Shown here piece by piece: positions 1 to 9,634 of a stretch of DNA of 64,000 bases. Each line of letters begins with the position of its first letter. Position 1 is the stretch's first letter. The stretch comes from Acephala macrosclerotiorum (taxonomy: Eukaryota; Ascomycota; Leotiomycetes; Helotiales; Mollisiaceae), in contig MU119295.1 in assembly GCA_014904845.1 (NCBI GenBank), positions 1 to 64,000 of the forward strand, written 5' to 3'. A model generated the notes under the pieces. The model was given only the letters and a program-made list of their open reading frames with translations, was not told where the DNA came from and searched no databases. The position numbers and the translations under genes are program-made.

Positions 1-130
1 AAATAAATAAAATAAATAAAATAAATAAAATAAATAAAATAAATAAAATAAATAAAATAAATAAAATAAATAAAATAAATAAAATAAATAAAATATTATA
101 TTATTTATTATTTATTATTTATTATTTAAT
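1..130. repeat. AT-rich tandem repeat, 9-bp unit
   Basis: From base 1 to about 94 a 9-bp unit ATAAATAAA repeats about ten times almost perfectly. It then passes into irregular TTTATTA-type units to about 130. The array runs off the left edge, so its full length is unknown. No coding potential is seen. Confidence 0.9.
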
Positions 131-585
131 TAATTAAAAGTAATAAAAACCCCGAGCCTGGTTAAATATAAATTTCTGGGCCGCACGAGTAAAACTTGTC
201 CTATCTCGGGCGTACCAGGGCGGACAGGGGTCTGACCGAGCTGAGCGCTAGCAGGGCTGAGTAATGAATAGTATAAATTGTGCAGAAAAACAATACTACG
301 TTGCGAGTGCAGATATCAATAATGCAACCCTTCGCGCGAGTGCGCCTGGCATCCGGCCGATATATTGAGCTGACGCCTATTTTAATGCGCCAAATATTGG
401 AAGAGCGAGAGTATTCGACGTGTTCTGGATCATCGTGAGGTCCAAATGGTGCTATACTTGTATGAGGTCACACGCAAGGTTTTTGACCAAACCGGATAAC
501 TCAAGCCGTAAGTAGTAATTATGTCCGATCTACGACCCACTATTTATATCCAATGCAGCTTACAATATTGAATTTCGCCCGACGC
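131..585. other. Intergenic stretch, no gene seen
   Basis: Single-copy-looking sequence between the satellite and the inverted-repeat element. No reading frame, splice pattern or RNA gene could be recognised on either strand. Confidence 0.5.
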
Positions 586-729
586 CTCCGGACAGGGAAC
601 TTTCCAGCCTTTGTGGAGGGGAATTCCCTACTACTAATTCTGATTGCTTTAGCAATACCCCGCACTTTACATTAACTGCGGGGTAACTACGGGACAGGTT
701 TAGCGGCTTGGAAAGTTCCCTGTCCGGAG
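586..729. mobile_element. 144-bp inverted-repeat (MITE-like) element
   Basis: Two 21-bp arms at 586-606 and 709-729 are exact reverse complements (core GGACAGGGAACTTTCC / GGAAAGTTCCCTGTCC). A weaker match continues inward after a one-base slip. The 102-bp centre holds a second short palindrome (TACCCCGCA...TGCGGGGTA). There is no coding capacity and no clear target-site duplication. A small non-autonomous element or a hairpin-forming transcript are both possible. Confidence 0.5.
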
Positions 730-1014
730 AGACAACCCGTACTTCCGTAAGCAAAAGAGTTTAGAAGAAATGACAAAAAAGGGATGGGTCCCGAAGCCTC
801 AAAATATCTACACCCTAGGACTTAGTAATAAAGTCCCATTGTGGTTTTTAGGTTCGATATCTTTCGGAGAAGTGGTCCTTCAAATTTTACTTAAACAGGC
901 TCCAATCCGCACAAATAAGCTCTTCAATCTTTATTTATGCCCTCCAATATTTTCTCAGATCTTCATCCTCGTCCTTAATCTTATCAAATTCCTCGTGTAT
1001 TACTTGATATAACT

Positions 1015-1921
1015 ATGCAGCTCAAATATCTGCTCTTCGTTATTGTTGGCATAGTTTCTGCTCTGCCCTCCGAAAATCTTCACATTTGGCTCCCTCCCAA
1101 CCCAACAGATCGTCAGTCCCCCACTTATTCCAGAAGTATTCTAGATCTGATCTGACTCCGACTTAGGCCGAAGCCCCTGTCCCATGTTGAATACGCTAGC
1201 AAACCACGGGTTCCTCCCCCGTAATGGTGTCAATGTTTCTCTAGATGATCTCATTACCGGGCTCAGCGAATCTATTAACCTCGCTGCATCTGCCACAGAA
1301 ACTCCTGGAGAAATAGCCCTGACAACTTCCACAACCGGCAATGCGTCGACTTTCAACCTTGATGATTTGGATAAGCACCACAGTAAGCCTAAATCAGGCT
1401 CTTCTAATTAACGTAGAGAATCGGAGTTAATATTCTACACAGTCCTCGAGCATGACGCTAGTCTAAGCCGCAATGATTTTTACTTCGGCGACGACCACAG
1501 TTTTAACACGACGATCTGGGACCAAACCGCCACTCACTTCACTAATAGCACCATCTCCTTCACTAACGCCGCGACTGCACGATTAGACAGAATTGCTGCA
1601 GCTGCAGCTGTGAACCCCCAGTTCAACATGACAGCCACGGAACACACAAACAGCTATTTTGAGTCTGCGCTATATATAGGGGTTTTTGGGAACCTCACGA
1701 CCGGAAATGCGGTCACGAAGTGGGTCGAGATTCTTTTTAGTAAGTTTGCCTACTAGCCATCCTATCTTATTGTGTGTGTATAAAGGAACATTGCGACTCG
1801 TGCTCACAGTCTTGTAGCGCAAGAGAGGCTCCCATATCTAGAGGGCTGGAGGAAATCTACCGAGGAAATTACATTTGATAACCTCTTGTACTTGGTCAAC
1901 CAATTGATTGCTGCGGTGTAA
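1015..1921 (+). CDS. Secreted unspecific peroxygenase / chloroperoxidase-like heme-thiolate protein
   Basis: Coding exons are 1015-1111, 1167-1382, 1443-1739 and 1818-1921 (introns 55, 60 and 78 nt, all GT-AG), giving 237 residues with one open frame. Residues 1-17 form a signal peptide ending near SALP. The family's proximal-heme motif PCP (Cys37) is followed by LANHGFLPRNG. The acid-base region EHDASLSR lies at 107-114, and a conserved Glu lies near 178 (YFESALY). The protein ends with the usual ERLPYLEGW element. These are hallmarks of Peroxidase_2 (PF01328) short peroxygenases, which use peroxide to oxygenate or halogenate organic substrates outside the cell. The length is normal for short forms. 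No stop or shift is visible, so it looks intact although it lies among repeats. Substrate unknown. Confidence 0.85.
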
Positions 1922-2616
1922 GATTTGCCTAATCGGGATAGAAGGAAGGGGCGTTACGATATCAGAAGAGGAAAGAGGATGGGATGGGATATAAAGTTGG
2001 TGTGTGTGTGTCAGTGTGTTTGAGTTATTGGGACATGAATTAAAATTATAGTTTGCTTTGCCTACGGAATAGGTAGCCAGCCACATACTGAGAGATCAGA
2101 GCGGCAAAAATATTTTGAGAGAAAAAAACAGACCCAAAGGGAGGCTTACCAGCTGTGCCAAGGTAGATGCTGCTGTGGAGCTTTCCTGGATAACAAACAG
2201 CTTCACCCAATTTTGTGAAATGAGCAGAGAGTCGCGGACAACAAGCAATGGGGATTGTAATGAGATTCAGTCGATGATAAGTATTTGACGGGCTATCGAA
2301 CTATTCAAACAGTAGAAGTAGTTGTGTATAAGTCACACTAAAACTGGCTTAGCATTATTCCCCTTCATATATCGCCCGTCTTTCCTTGTTCTTGTTTTTC
2401 TTCTTCTTTTCATATACACTTTCCTCTATCGTTATATCTAACTGGGGGTGTTGCATGGTCCAGTGCTTCAAAAGATCCAACAAAGCCGCGGGGTCCTCCT
2501 ACAAATCTTCCCAGTTAAAGTATGGGAGTAGTGAGATTGTGTGGTGCTTTCGTATACCCACGCTGTAGGACTGGTGGCGAGCCTCATATGTAAAGTGTAT
2601 CTCGCTCCCACTCTTT
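1922..2616. other. Intergenic stretch, no gene seen
   Basis: It lies between the peroxygenase stop and the AT-rich element. It contains a short GT run near 2000 and T-rich tracts near 2390, but no supported coding sequence. Confidence 0.5.
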
Positions 2617-3146
2617 CCCTATGAAACTACCCGTTTAGTAACTTATTAAATCGCTTATTTTTCGCGTACTTATTCGCAAAAGGCAATTATAAAGTAATTC
2701 GAATTTTAACTACTTATAAAAGTAATTAAAGTAAATAAGCGAGCGTAATAACGTTAAAATTTTATAATTAATTTTTTTTAAATTTTTTTTATTTATTTAT
2801 TATAATTAAATATACGATTTAAAAATAAATATTAATATAATAAATTATTTAATAAATTTAATAAAATTTAAAAATATTAAAAATTTAAATTAAATAAAAT
2901 ATTTAATATTTTAATTAATTTTTTTAATAATTTCATTTTTATTATTTTTTTTTTAACTTTTTTTTTTAGTATTTTTTTACTTTTTTTTTACTTTTTTTAC
3001 TTTTTATTTTATTTTTTCTTTGCTTTTTCTTTGCTTTTCCTTTGCTTTCCCCTTATTTCTTCCCTGCAAAATGGGCGAATTTGGCCTTTGTTTAGTAAGT
3101 TACTAAACAGCGTTCGGTAACTTGCCGAACGGGTGGTTTCATAGGG
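2617..3146. mobile_element. AT-rich element with terminal inverted repeats, likely RIP-mutated
   Basis: The ends 2617-2641 and 3122-3146 are inverted repeats of 25 bp starting CCCTATGAAAC. They differ at four positions, all C/T or G/A transitions. A second inverted copy of GTTTAGTAACTTA occurs at 2633-2645 and 3096-3108. The roughly 450-bp interior is almost pure A/T with poly-T runs. AT enrichment plus transition-only differences is what repeat-induced point mutation produces in ascomycetes. There is no coding capacity, so this is a non-autonomous or fully degraded transposon. Confidence 0.6.
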
Positions 3147-4600
3147 TTCGGATATACGTTTGGGAAGAGCTCGCAGAGCATCGATCTTCGACCCTCGACG
3201 CCCATTACTGTCCGGAGCTCTTCGATGAGACGGCCATAGATCGTTAGGTGTGCTTGAAGGTATCGTCGCGTGTTATCGATCTTCCAAACTCGGCGTGCAA
3301 CCAGGCTATGGGCCCTGTTCAATGCTGGCAAACCTCGAATAACGGAAGAGCGCTCGGCGTTGGCCATCTAAGGCGCGGAACTCATCTGAACAGAACGATA
3401 TGCACTCGCAAGGTGGTCCTAGAGCGGGAAGCAGATTGTGGTAGATAGTCTCGTCTGGGATGAGCACGCGCCGTTGACCTGGTGATGGTTTTGTATATGA
3501 CATATTGAGTTGGCGTATGGGACGTGTATGGGATGTGGATTAGGGGGCATCAAAGGAATGAGGGAGGAAGGGGGGTTCGTAATTCGTTATTAGCTGGGAC
3601 TGGTGTTGTGCGATGAACAGCCAAGTCAATTGGATTCGCCGTCGATAGAAGGGGCCGAAAAGGTTTCGTAGGAGGGTAAAAGCGGGATCTTTGCAATGAG
3701 TCGATGATGTAGCCTTGCGTGGCTGATACTTGAGATATAGATAGGTATGCTGTCGCGCTTGTGCTCTGGAAGAACAATTGCTAGACAAGAAGGAAATGGA
3801 GAAGGTGTGCTCTGGTAGGATGTAGACCATGGAGAAGGGTGGTTTCTAGAAAGCTTGCTAATCTTAGCGGAGATTTTTGTGTTCCCAAATGTGCAAACTA
3901 GTCTAAGCCGGGGCGTGCATGGCGTGCGGTCGAAAGAAGAACGATAGGGACCAACCGTATGAGGATTCTCCGCCAAACCATCTCATATAGAAGGCATGTA
4001 GGATATGCGAATCTCATGTATCCTCTTCTTCTACACATTTCCTTCGTTATTGGCCGTTCTAAAAGTCCAAGACGATATATATAAGTGCCTAAAGCTCGCA
4101 ATACTACTGCATCATGTTAATAGAGGCACGTGATGCGATCAACCACGAAGTTCCGTCGACTAAGCGCAATAATTGCAACACAGAGAATTATAGTTGACGT
4201 CAACTCCATATTAAAGAACGGACATTCTATTGCTACAAGCGTCATCGTCTCAATATAGTTTTCAACGAGAAGCAGTGGGCATCACGTGCTTGTTTCAGCA
4301 CGTGTTGAAATTCCCCAAGGTTTTTCGGACTCTCTTTCAAGCACACAGAAAAGCCGAAGTGCCTAACACATGAGATTTTCTAGCAAGAACTCTGAAGCCA
4401 GCAATACGTTGAGTCTCTTCAATGCCTGGAAACTGCTACCCCACTGCTGAGCAAGTGCTCCAACAGTGTTGGGTTTGGAGAAGTTCTCTGGAAGAGCAGA
4501 CGCAGATCTGAACATGTGGAAATTTCTTTTCTCTTATACGCCAGAAAATTTTGCCACAATAATTAGCAAACCTCTTCATTTCTTAACGATCACACATTGT
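3147..4600. other. Gene-poor stretch with an unrecognised minus-strand open frame
   Basis: On the minus strand, overlapping frames (3306-3503, starting MSYTKPSPGQRRVLIP, and 3092-3367, starting MANAERSSVIRG) look protein-like but do not join by an obvious intron. The second one reads into the terminal repeat of the neighbouring element. I recognise no family. This may be the remnant of a small gene. Two CACGTG sites lie at 4283-4288 and 4299-4304. Confidence 0.3.
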
Positions 4601-5460
4601 GTCTCAAGCACCTGCTACTTGCAGGCTTTGCTTTTTCCCTTCGAGGTCTACTATCAGTTGCTGCTTGCAATCAGTTGTACCTCCAGTCAATACGCATCAA
4701 TGTCTCTGAACTCAACCGAAATATAGCAAACAAGGAACTGTTCACGCACTTCCCAATGTCCTTGAGTCTCTGTACCACGTTCGCGTTGCTCTGGCTGTCA
4801 CTATAGGCACTACCCTCGGAGTCTATCAATTGCTGCTTGCAATCAAAATCTCAATCATCAATGTTCAAGTTAATCAGAAGCAGACAAACAAGCAACCTCC
4901 AAACATTCTCAATCCACTCGCCGAATTTCTTTGCCAGGGTCACGTTTCCCAGGCTGTCATCAGGCACCTGGAACCTGCAATCAAATACTCAATCATCAGA
5001 ACTCTCCCATTTCAACCAAAAGCAAACAGAAAACAACCAAGCCCCGTAGGCACTTCACGATTTTCTCCTTGATTCCTTGCACAACGGTCGCGTTGCTCTA
5101 ACTGTCATTGCAGGCACTGCCTTCAGCTGGCAATTGCGTCCACAGCCACCATCTTAATCATCAACTCTCTTCAAGCAAACGGAAAGCAAACGCACAAGCA
5201 ACTCTCCAGGCACTTCCTGATTCCCTCTGGTTCTGGTTCTGGTTCACTTCACATGCCACGGTCGCGGTCTGGCGTCAGTTTCAACTCCATGCCTACCTCC
5301 CATTTCAACACTCACTCAAGCGGTCTCAATCCCTCTCTCTCTGCTCATCCTCCATTGGCCCCTTGCCGTTGCCTACCTGCTCGTTGTTTGACAATGAACA
5401 TTGAAGATGACGCGAGGTTAAGAGGTTCAAGGTCGCAGGTTCGTATTTTTCACCGCCTAT
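4600..5460. repeat. Diverged tandem repeat, period about 300 bp
   Basis: Recurring phrases such as TCGCGTTGCTCT (near 4782 and 5088), TTGCTGCTTGCAATCA (near 4660 and 4830), TCAATCATCA and AAGCAAAC appear in the same order about 300 bp apart, with many substitutions. A third, weaker unit follows near 5260. No convincing frame runs through the units. They look like an old, decayed duplication. Confidence 0.45.
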
Positions 5461-6319
5461 AGACTATTCCTAAAGGCGTATATTAACCGGCCACGTGCAG
5501 GCTCTACTCCCCCTTTCTGCCCTCGTTTGTCTCGCCTGGCAATAAGTAGGATAGTCGCTAGCGAGTTCTTTGTAGTAGACGAGATGGGGGAGATGGACAG
5601 GAGCCGGCTTGATGGAAAGGAGGGAGAGTGAGGGGTGGTTGTCACGTGCGGGGGCATGGATTCAGGACTTGCACGAATGGAAGTGGAAAGACATGAGGTT
5701 GAGTCCTTGAAGGACAAAGTATTCCTTGTTGTACAGCGAGGTGACAAGCGTGATTATGTATTACAAACATTATTCCATACCGAAGCCCCTGCCGTCAAGT
5801 AAATCCTAAGAAGTCTCGACCAGCTGACCTCCATTAACACCGAAGCAAGAACTGAGCAAATACAATCCATCTCTTTCCATCTATCGGAAATCCAGTCTCA
5901 TTATACACGTGCACCTCACGCACACCTCCCCAAAGCTAACAGACTGAGATCTTAGTCCTTAAGAACTCGGAGTCCAAACTGAACTCTCGTTCTGAGACGG
6001 TGTATTGCAATACAATGCAATACTGACCAAGTCACTAAGCGGAGTCCGCATTCAATCAGTCTCATCTCCTCGATGCTTCATCTCTCAACTCACCGTGGCA
6101 AGAGCATCAACCTGACAACACAGTTCCACACCCCTGCTGCAATCCGTGAGCCTGAGCGGATGGAGCCGTCACATTGTGGACATAGAATCAGACAAACCAA
6201 GAAGAAATCGAAATCCGTGTATTAATCAATAGGCCCAGTGTCAAAAGCACATGACATCAGGCGAATACTCATCCATAAACCAGACAGTCTCCTAGATCCA
6301 GACACGTTTCACTGCAGAC
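5461..6319. other. Intergenic stretch, no gene seen
   Basis: Downstream of the minus-strand flavoprotein. No supported coding sequence; short open frames here lack family features. Confidence 0.5.
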
Positions 6320-7897
6320 TCACTCCAGGAACCCCCAAATATTATTCAAGCTCTCCGCCAAAGACGGATGCGCCCAAATCGCCCCCTGCAAAGCCTCCCA
6401 CCTCACCCCTCCAAGCATCGCCATCTGCACGACAGCCATAATTTCCCCACCCTCTATTCCCAAACACGTGAATCCCAAAATCAATCCTGTCTCGCTGTCC
6501 ACAACAGCTTTCATAATCCCTCGACTCTCATCTGTCTCCAACGCTCTCGCTACATATGCCATCGGCATCTTCGCCACCTTGATCCTTTTTGGACTTTCAC
6601 TGTACAGTGGAAGGGCGCGGGCTTCAGATTCGTGGAGACCGATGTGCCCGAGTTGAGGATCTGTGTAAACGACATAAGGCACTAATCGATTCTTCGAGCT
6701 TGCTTTCTTTTCAACGTCTGAGGTGGGATGAGTGAGTAGATTCTTCTCAAGGATGCGGAAATCGTCGTAAGAGATATGCGTAAAAGCCGGAGGACCCTTA
6801 ACGTCTCCCATGACGTAGATATTTGGAGCTGTGGTTTCAAGGAACTCGTTACTGGTGATGTAGCCGCGAGCGTTGGTGGATATATTTGCGTCGAAGAGGT
6901 TGAGGGATTCGGTGTTAGGGATTCGTCCAACGGCGAAGAGAATGTGGGAGCCAGTCAGTTGTTTCTCTTCGTTTTTGTCCGAGGTGGTAGAGGTGTGAGT
7001 TAAAGTGAAGCCGGTGCTGGATGGCGAGATGGCGGATGCTTGGGTTTGAAGCAGGATTTCGAGGCCATCTTCTTTCAGGATATCGAGGAAACATTGAGCG
7101 ATTTCGGGGTCTTCGCGGGGTAACAGTTGCTTGCCTCTTTGAAAGATTGTTACTTTGGCGCCGAGTCGGCGCATCAATTGCGCGAACTCAACACCGACGT
7201 AGCCGCCTCCTATTACAACAAGGTGTTCAGGCACCTCATCCAATTCTTGGATGCTCGTGGAATCTAATACAATCCTCGGGTCCAATGTCTCGATTCCTGG
7301 AAGTTGAGGAGGAGCAGGTCGTTCGCCCGTATTGATGAATATCTTCTCCGCTGTAACTACCCTTCCAGTTTCATCATTCATCTTCACCTTCACAGTCTTT
7401 TCATCAACAAAACTCGCCTCGCCCATCAATACCTCCACTCCTGCCCCGTCCAACCTCTTCTCGCTACCTCCCCTGAAGCTGTCCACAATGTCCCTTTTCC
7501 TCTGTCGAACCTTTTTCATGTCAACCTTCACCTCATTCTTTCCCTCGCCAGTATGGATACCATAATCTTGTCCCCGCCTCGCCAAGTAAGCCACACGACC
7601 GGATGCGATGAGCGTCTTAGTCGGTGTACAGCCTTCATTCACACAACAGCCTGCAATGTGAGATCTCTCTATCAAGGCGACTTTTTGACCGGCTTTTGCG
7701 AATGAGGAAGCGAGGGGAGTACCGGATTGACCTGAACCGATTATCAGGGCTTGGTAGTGTGTTGACATTTTTCGGGCAGTTGTGAAGAGATGATTAGGGG
7801 TCACTGGCCCAGTACTTGATCTCTGGAAACGTATGAGTCGAGTGAAGGCGAATGCAGATGTTTGACGTAGGAACAGAGGTCTTGTGAGTATGAGCAT
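6320..7897 (-). CDS. Mercuric-reductase-like FAD/NAD(P) disulfide oxidoreductase
   Basis: Intronless frame of 525 residues from the ATG at 7897. It is a class I pyridine nucleotide-disulfide oxidoreductase. The FAD motif GSGQSG is near residue 54. The redox-active pair lies in CVNEGC (Cys85 and Cys90). The NAD(P) motif GGGYVG is in the middle, then ATG-like and GD segments (YVMGDV), and a C-terminal HPSLAES that supplies the catalytic base. It lacks the C-terminal cysteine pair of genuine mercuric reductase, so mercury reduction is not implied; substrate unknown. The first 43 residues are rich in Arg, Ser and Thr and nearly free of acids, like a mitochondrial leader. Starting at 7768 (MSTHYQ) would give a cytosolic form. 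It is divergent to the pseudogene on the right. Confidence 0.85.
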   Translation of the reverse strand: MLILTRPLFLRQTSAFAFTRLIRFQRSSTGPVTPNHLFTTARKMSTHYQALIIGSGQSGTPLASSFAKAGQKVALIERSHIAGCCVNEGCTPTKTLIASGRVAYLARRGQDYGIHTGEGKNEVKVDMKKVRQRKRDIVDSFRGGSEKRLDGAGVEVLMGEASFVDEKTVKVKMNDETGRVVTAEKIFINTGERPAPPQLPGIETLDPRIVLDSTSIQELDEVPEHLVVIGGGYVGVEFAQLMRRLGAKVTIFQRGKQLLPREDPEIAQCFLDILKEDGLEILLQTQASAISPSSTGFTLTHTSTTSDKNEEKQLTGSHILFAVGRIPNTESLNLFDANISTNARGYITSNEFLETTAPNIYVMGDVKGPPAFTHISYDDFRILEKNLLTHPTSDVEKKASSKNRLVPYVVYTDPQLGHIGLHESEARALPLYSESPKRIKVAKMPMAYVARALETDESRGIMKAVVDSETGLILGFTCLGIEGGEIMAVVQMAMLGGVRWEALQGAIWAHPSLAESLNNIWGFLE

Positions 7898-8192
7898 GAC
7901 AGTCAAAAAAAAAGAAAGGAAAGCGGAGCGGGATGCGTCGAGTTGAGTAAAAATTGCAACTAAATGGTCCGGAGGGAGAATTCGAGGGCACTCGTAGAAT
8001 GGGATCTAAGAACAAGCACGAAGAAGAAAAAGAAATGGTAAAGGTCGACTTCCTAGATTTCAACGCCAAGTTTGGAATCAGACCCCTGAGTAAGCACCCC
8101 GCATTTCAAACTTACCCCTCATTTGGCGGTGAGAAGCGGCAATATCCCTTTCTGAAAGCCGCATGGTGCTTCGAACTTTTTTGAGAATCTAA

Positions 8193-9240
8193 GTCTTCAT
8201 AATCGGCCCCGGCTTCATCGGCTGGGATATCATCGACCTTCTCGTTCCTGAAGGATACGAAGTGGCAGGTCTCGTCCGAAGAAAGGACCATATGGATAGA
8301 ATTGCTACTTCTGGTGCAACGGCAAGGAAGCCATGCATATGTCGAAATTTTGATAGAATATTACTTACTCCCCAATCTCCAAGCCGTAATGGGGGATCTA
8401 AACGACAAATCCCTCATCAATCGCCACACTCAGCGAGCAGACATAATTTTCCACACTGCAACAACGGACCGCTTACCATCTGAAGCTGTCCTCGATGGCA
8501 TAAGCTCTCGCTCTCAGTCAGGAAAAGATACGATCTTCATCCATACATTTGGGACATCGGTTTTGGATGATGGTGCGATGGGAGCTTTCAAGTCTGAAAG
8601 AATCTATCAAGATTCCAATCCATCCGAAATAGACAGCGTTGCGGATTCTGTTACTCATCAACAGATTGATTTGGCTATCGTTCGAGCTAGAGACGAGGTA
8701 GCGAAAATGAGAGAAAGCAGGAGGGAAGATAGCAATCATGACCCCTCCGTTAATTTATAGATGCAATCCCAATCATGGACGATTATCGATCCAGATCCCG
8801 AAATTAACGAGATGGGCGTTGAAACATGGATATGCTGCTTATGTTGGGAAGGGGCTGGCTGTTGAGTCCAACATCCACGTTGTGGATCTCGCGAGGGGAT
8901 ATGTTGTTTTGTTGCGTGCTTTGGAAAAGGCACCGTACCGCGATGAATTTTTGATAAATCCGTACTTCTTCTGCGAGACTATCGGGGATGATGAGCCGAG
9001 TTGGAAAGAAATCGCCTCCGTGATGGGGGAAGGGTTGGTAAAGGCGGGCAAGATTGAGAAGGGAGAACCGAGGGAGATCCCGGAGGAATTGTGAGGATCG
9101 GTTTGGAGAGTTTACTGGGGCGGCAATTGGGTTGCATTCTAGGAGTCGGGCGGAGAGGTTGAGGGTGTTGGGGTGGACGCCGGTGGAGAAGCGGTGGAGG
9201 GAGAGTTTTTGGAGAATGAGGGGTTTAAGGGGTATGTTAG
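8193..9240 (+). pseudogene. Frameshifted NAD(P)-binding epimerase/dehydratase-like pseudogene
   Basis: Family-like sequence runs through three frames in succession. It opens with a Rossmann start (VFIIGPGFIGWDII) at 8193 that is preceded directly by a stop or a splice acceptor. Then comes GDLNDKSLINRH...FIHTFGTSVLDDGAM (frame change between about 8310 and 8390), then IAIMTPPLIYR...SNIHVVDLARG (change near 8725), then DRFGEFTGAAIGL...RLRVLGW (change near 9094). The order and spacing match an atypical short-chain epimerase found widely in ascomycetes. An intron with a weak GTGCAA donor could explain the first shift, but not the other two. I read it as a decayed copy; sequencing errors are the alternative. 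Confidence 0.65.
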
Positions 9241-9634
9241 AGTTGCTGCAAGCTAGTAAGATCTTACTTCTTCAAAGGCTTGTGTTCGAAAACTTTTATT
9301 TTGTGTTATCTACTCCTACATCCCAGTTTTGTATGATCTATGTATCATGTGCACTATGAGCTACTGTATTCGGCGCAATGCCAATCCAAATAAACTCTAG
9401 CTTACATGAACAGGCCAGCCTGCATATTACAGTGAACATGCAACGATCCCTCGAGAGCAAATGAAACCATGTCCTACAAACATGTATGCAGGCTCATCTT
9501 GCTAGTGCGACAATCCGTCGATTATTTCGAGAAACAAAGGAAAGGTAATCTTTACATGAAGAAACAAATTTAGGTTATGCTGAATGGCTTGAAAGACGGA
9601 AGGTGCTTGCAAGAGGATCGCTCAAATGGATCGC
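9241..9634. other. Intergenic stretch, no gene seen
   Basis: Convergent 3' region between the epimerase pseudogene and the minus-strand surface protein. AT-rich and without features. Confidence 0.5.

Noticed and set aside
5420..5460. GGTTCAAGGTCGCAGGTTCG resembling a tRNA B box
   Set aside because: Only part of the motif matches and no acceptor or anticodon stem can be formed.
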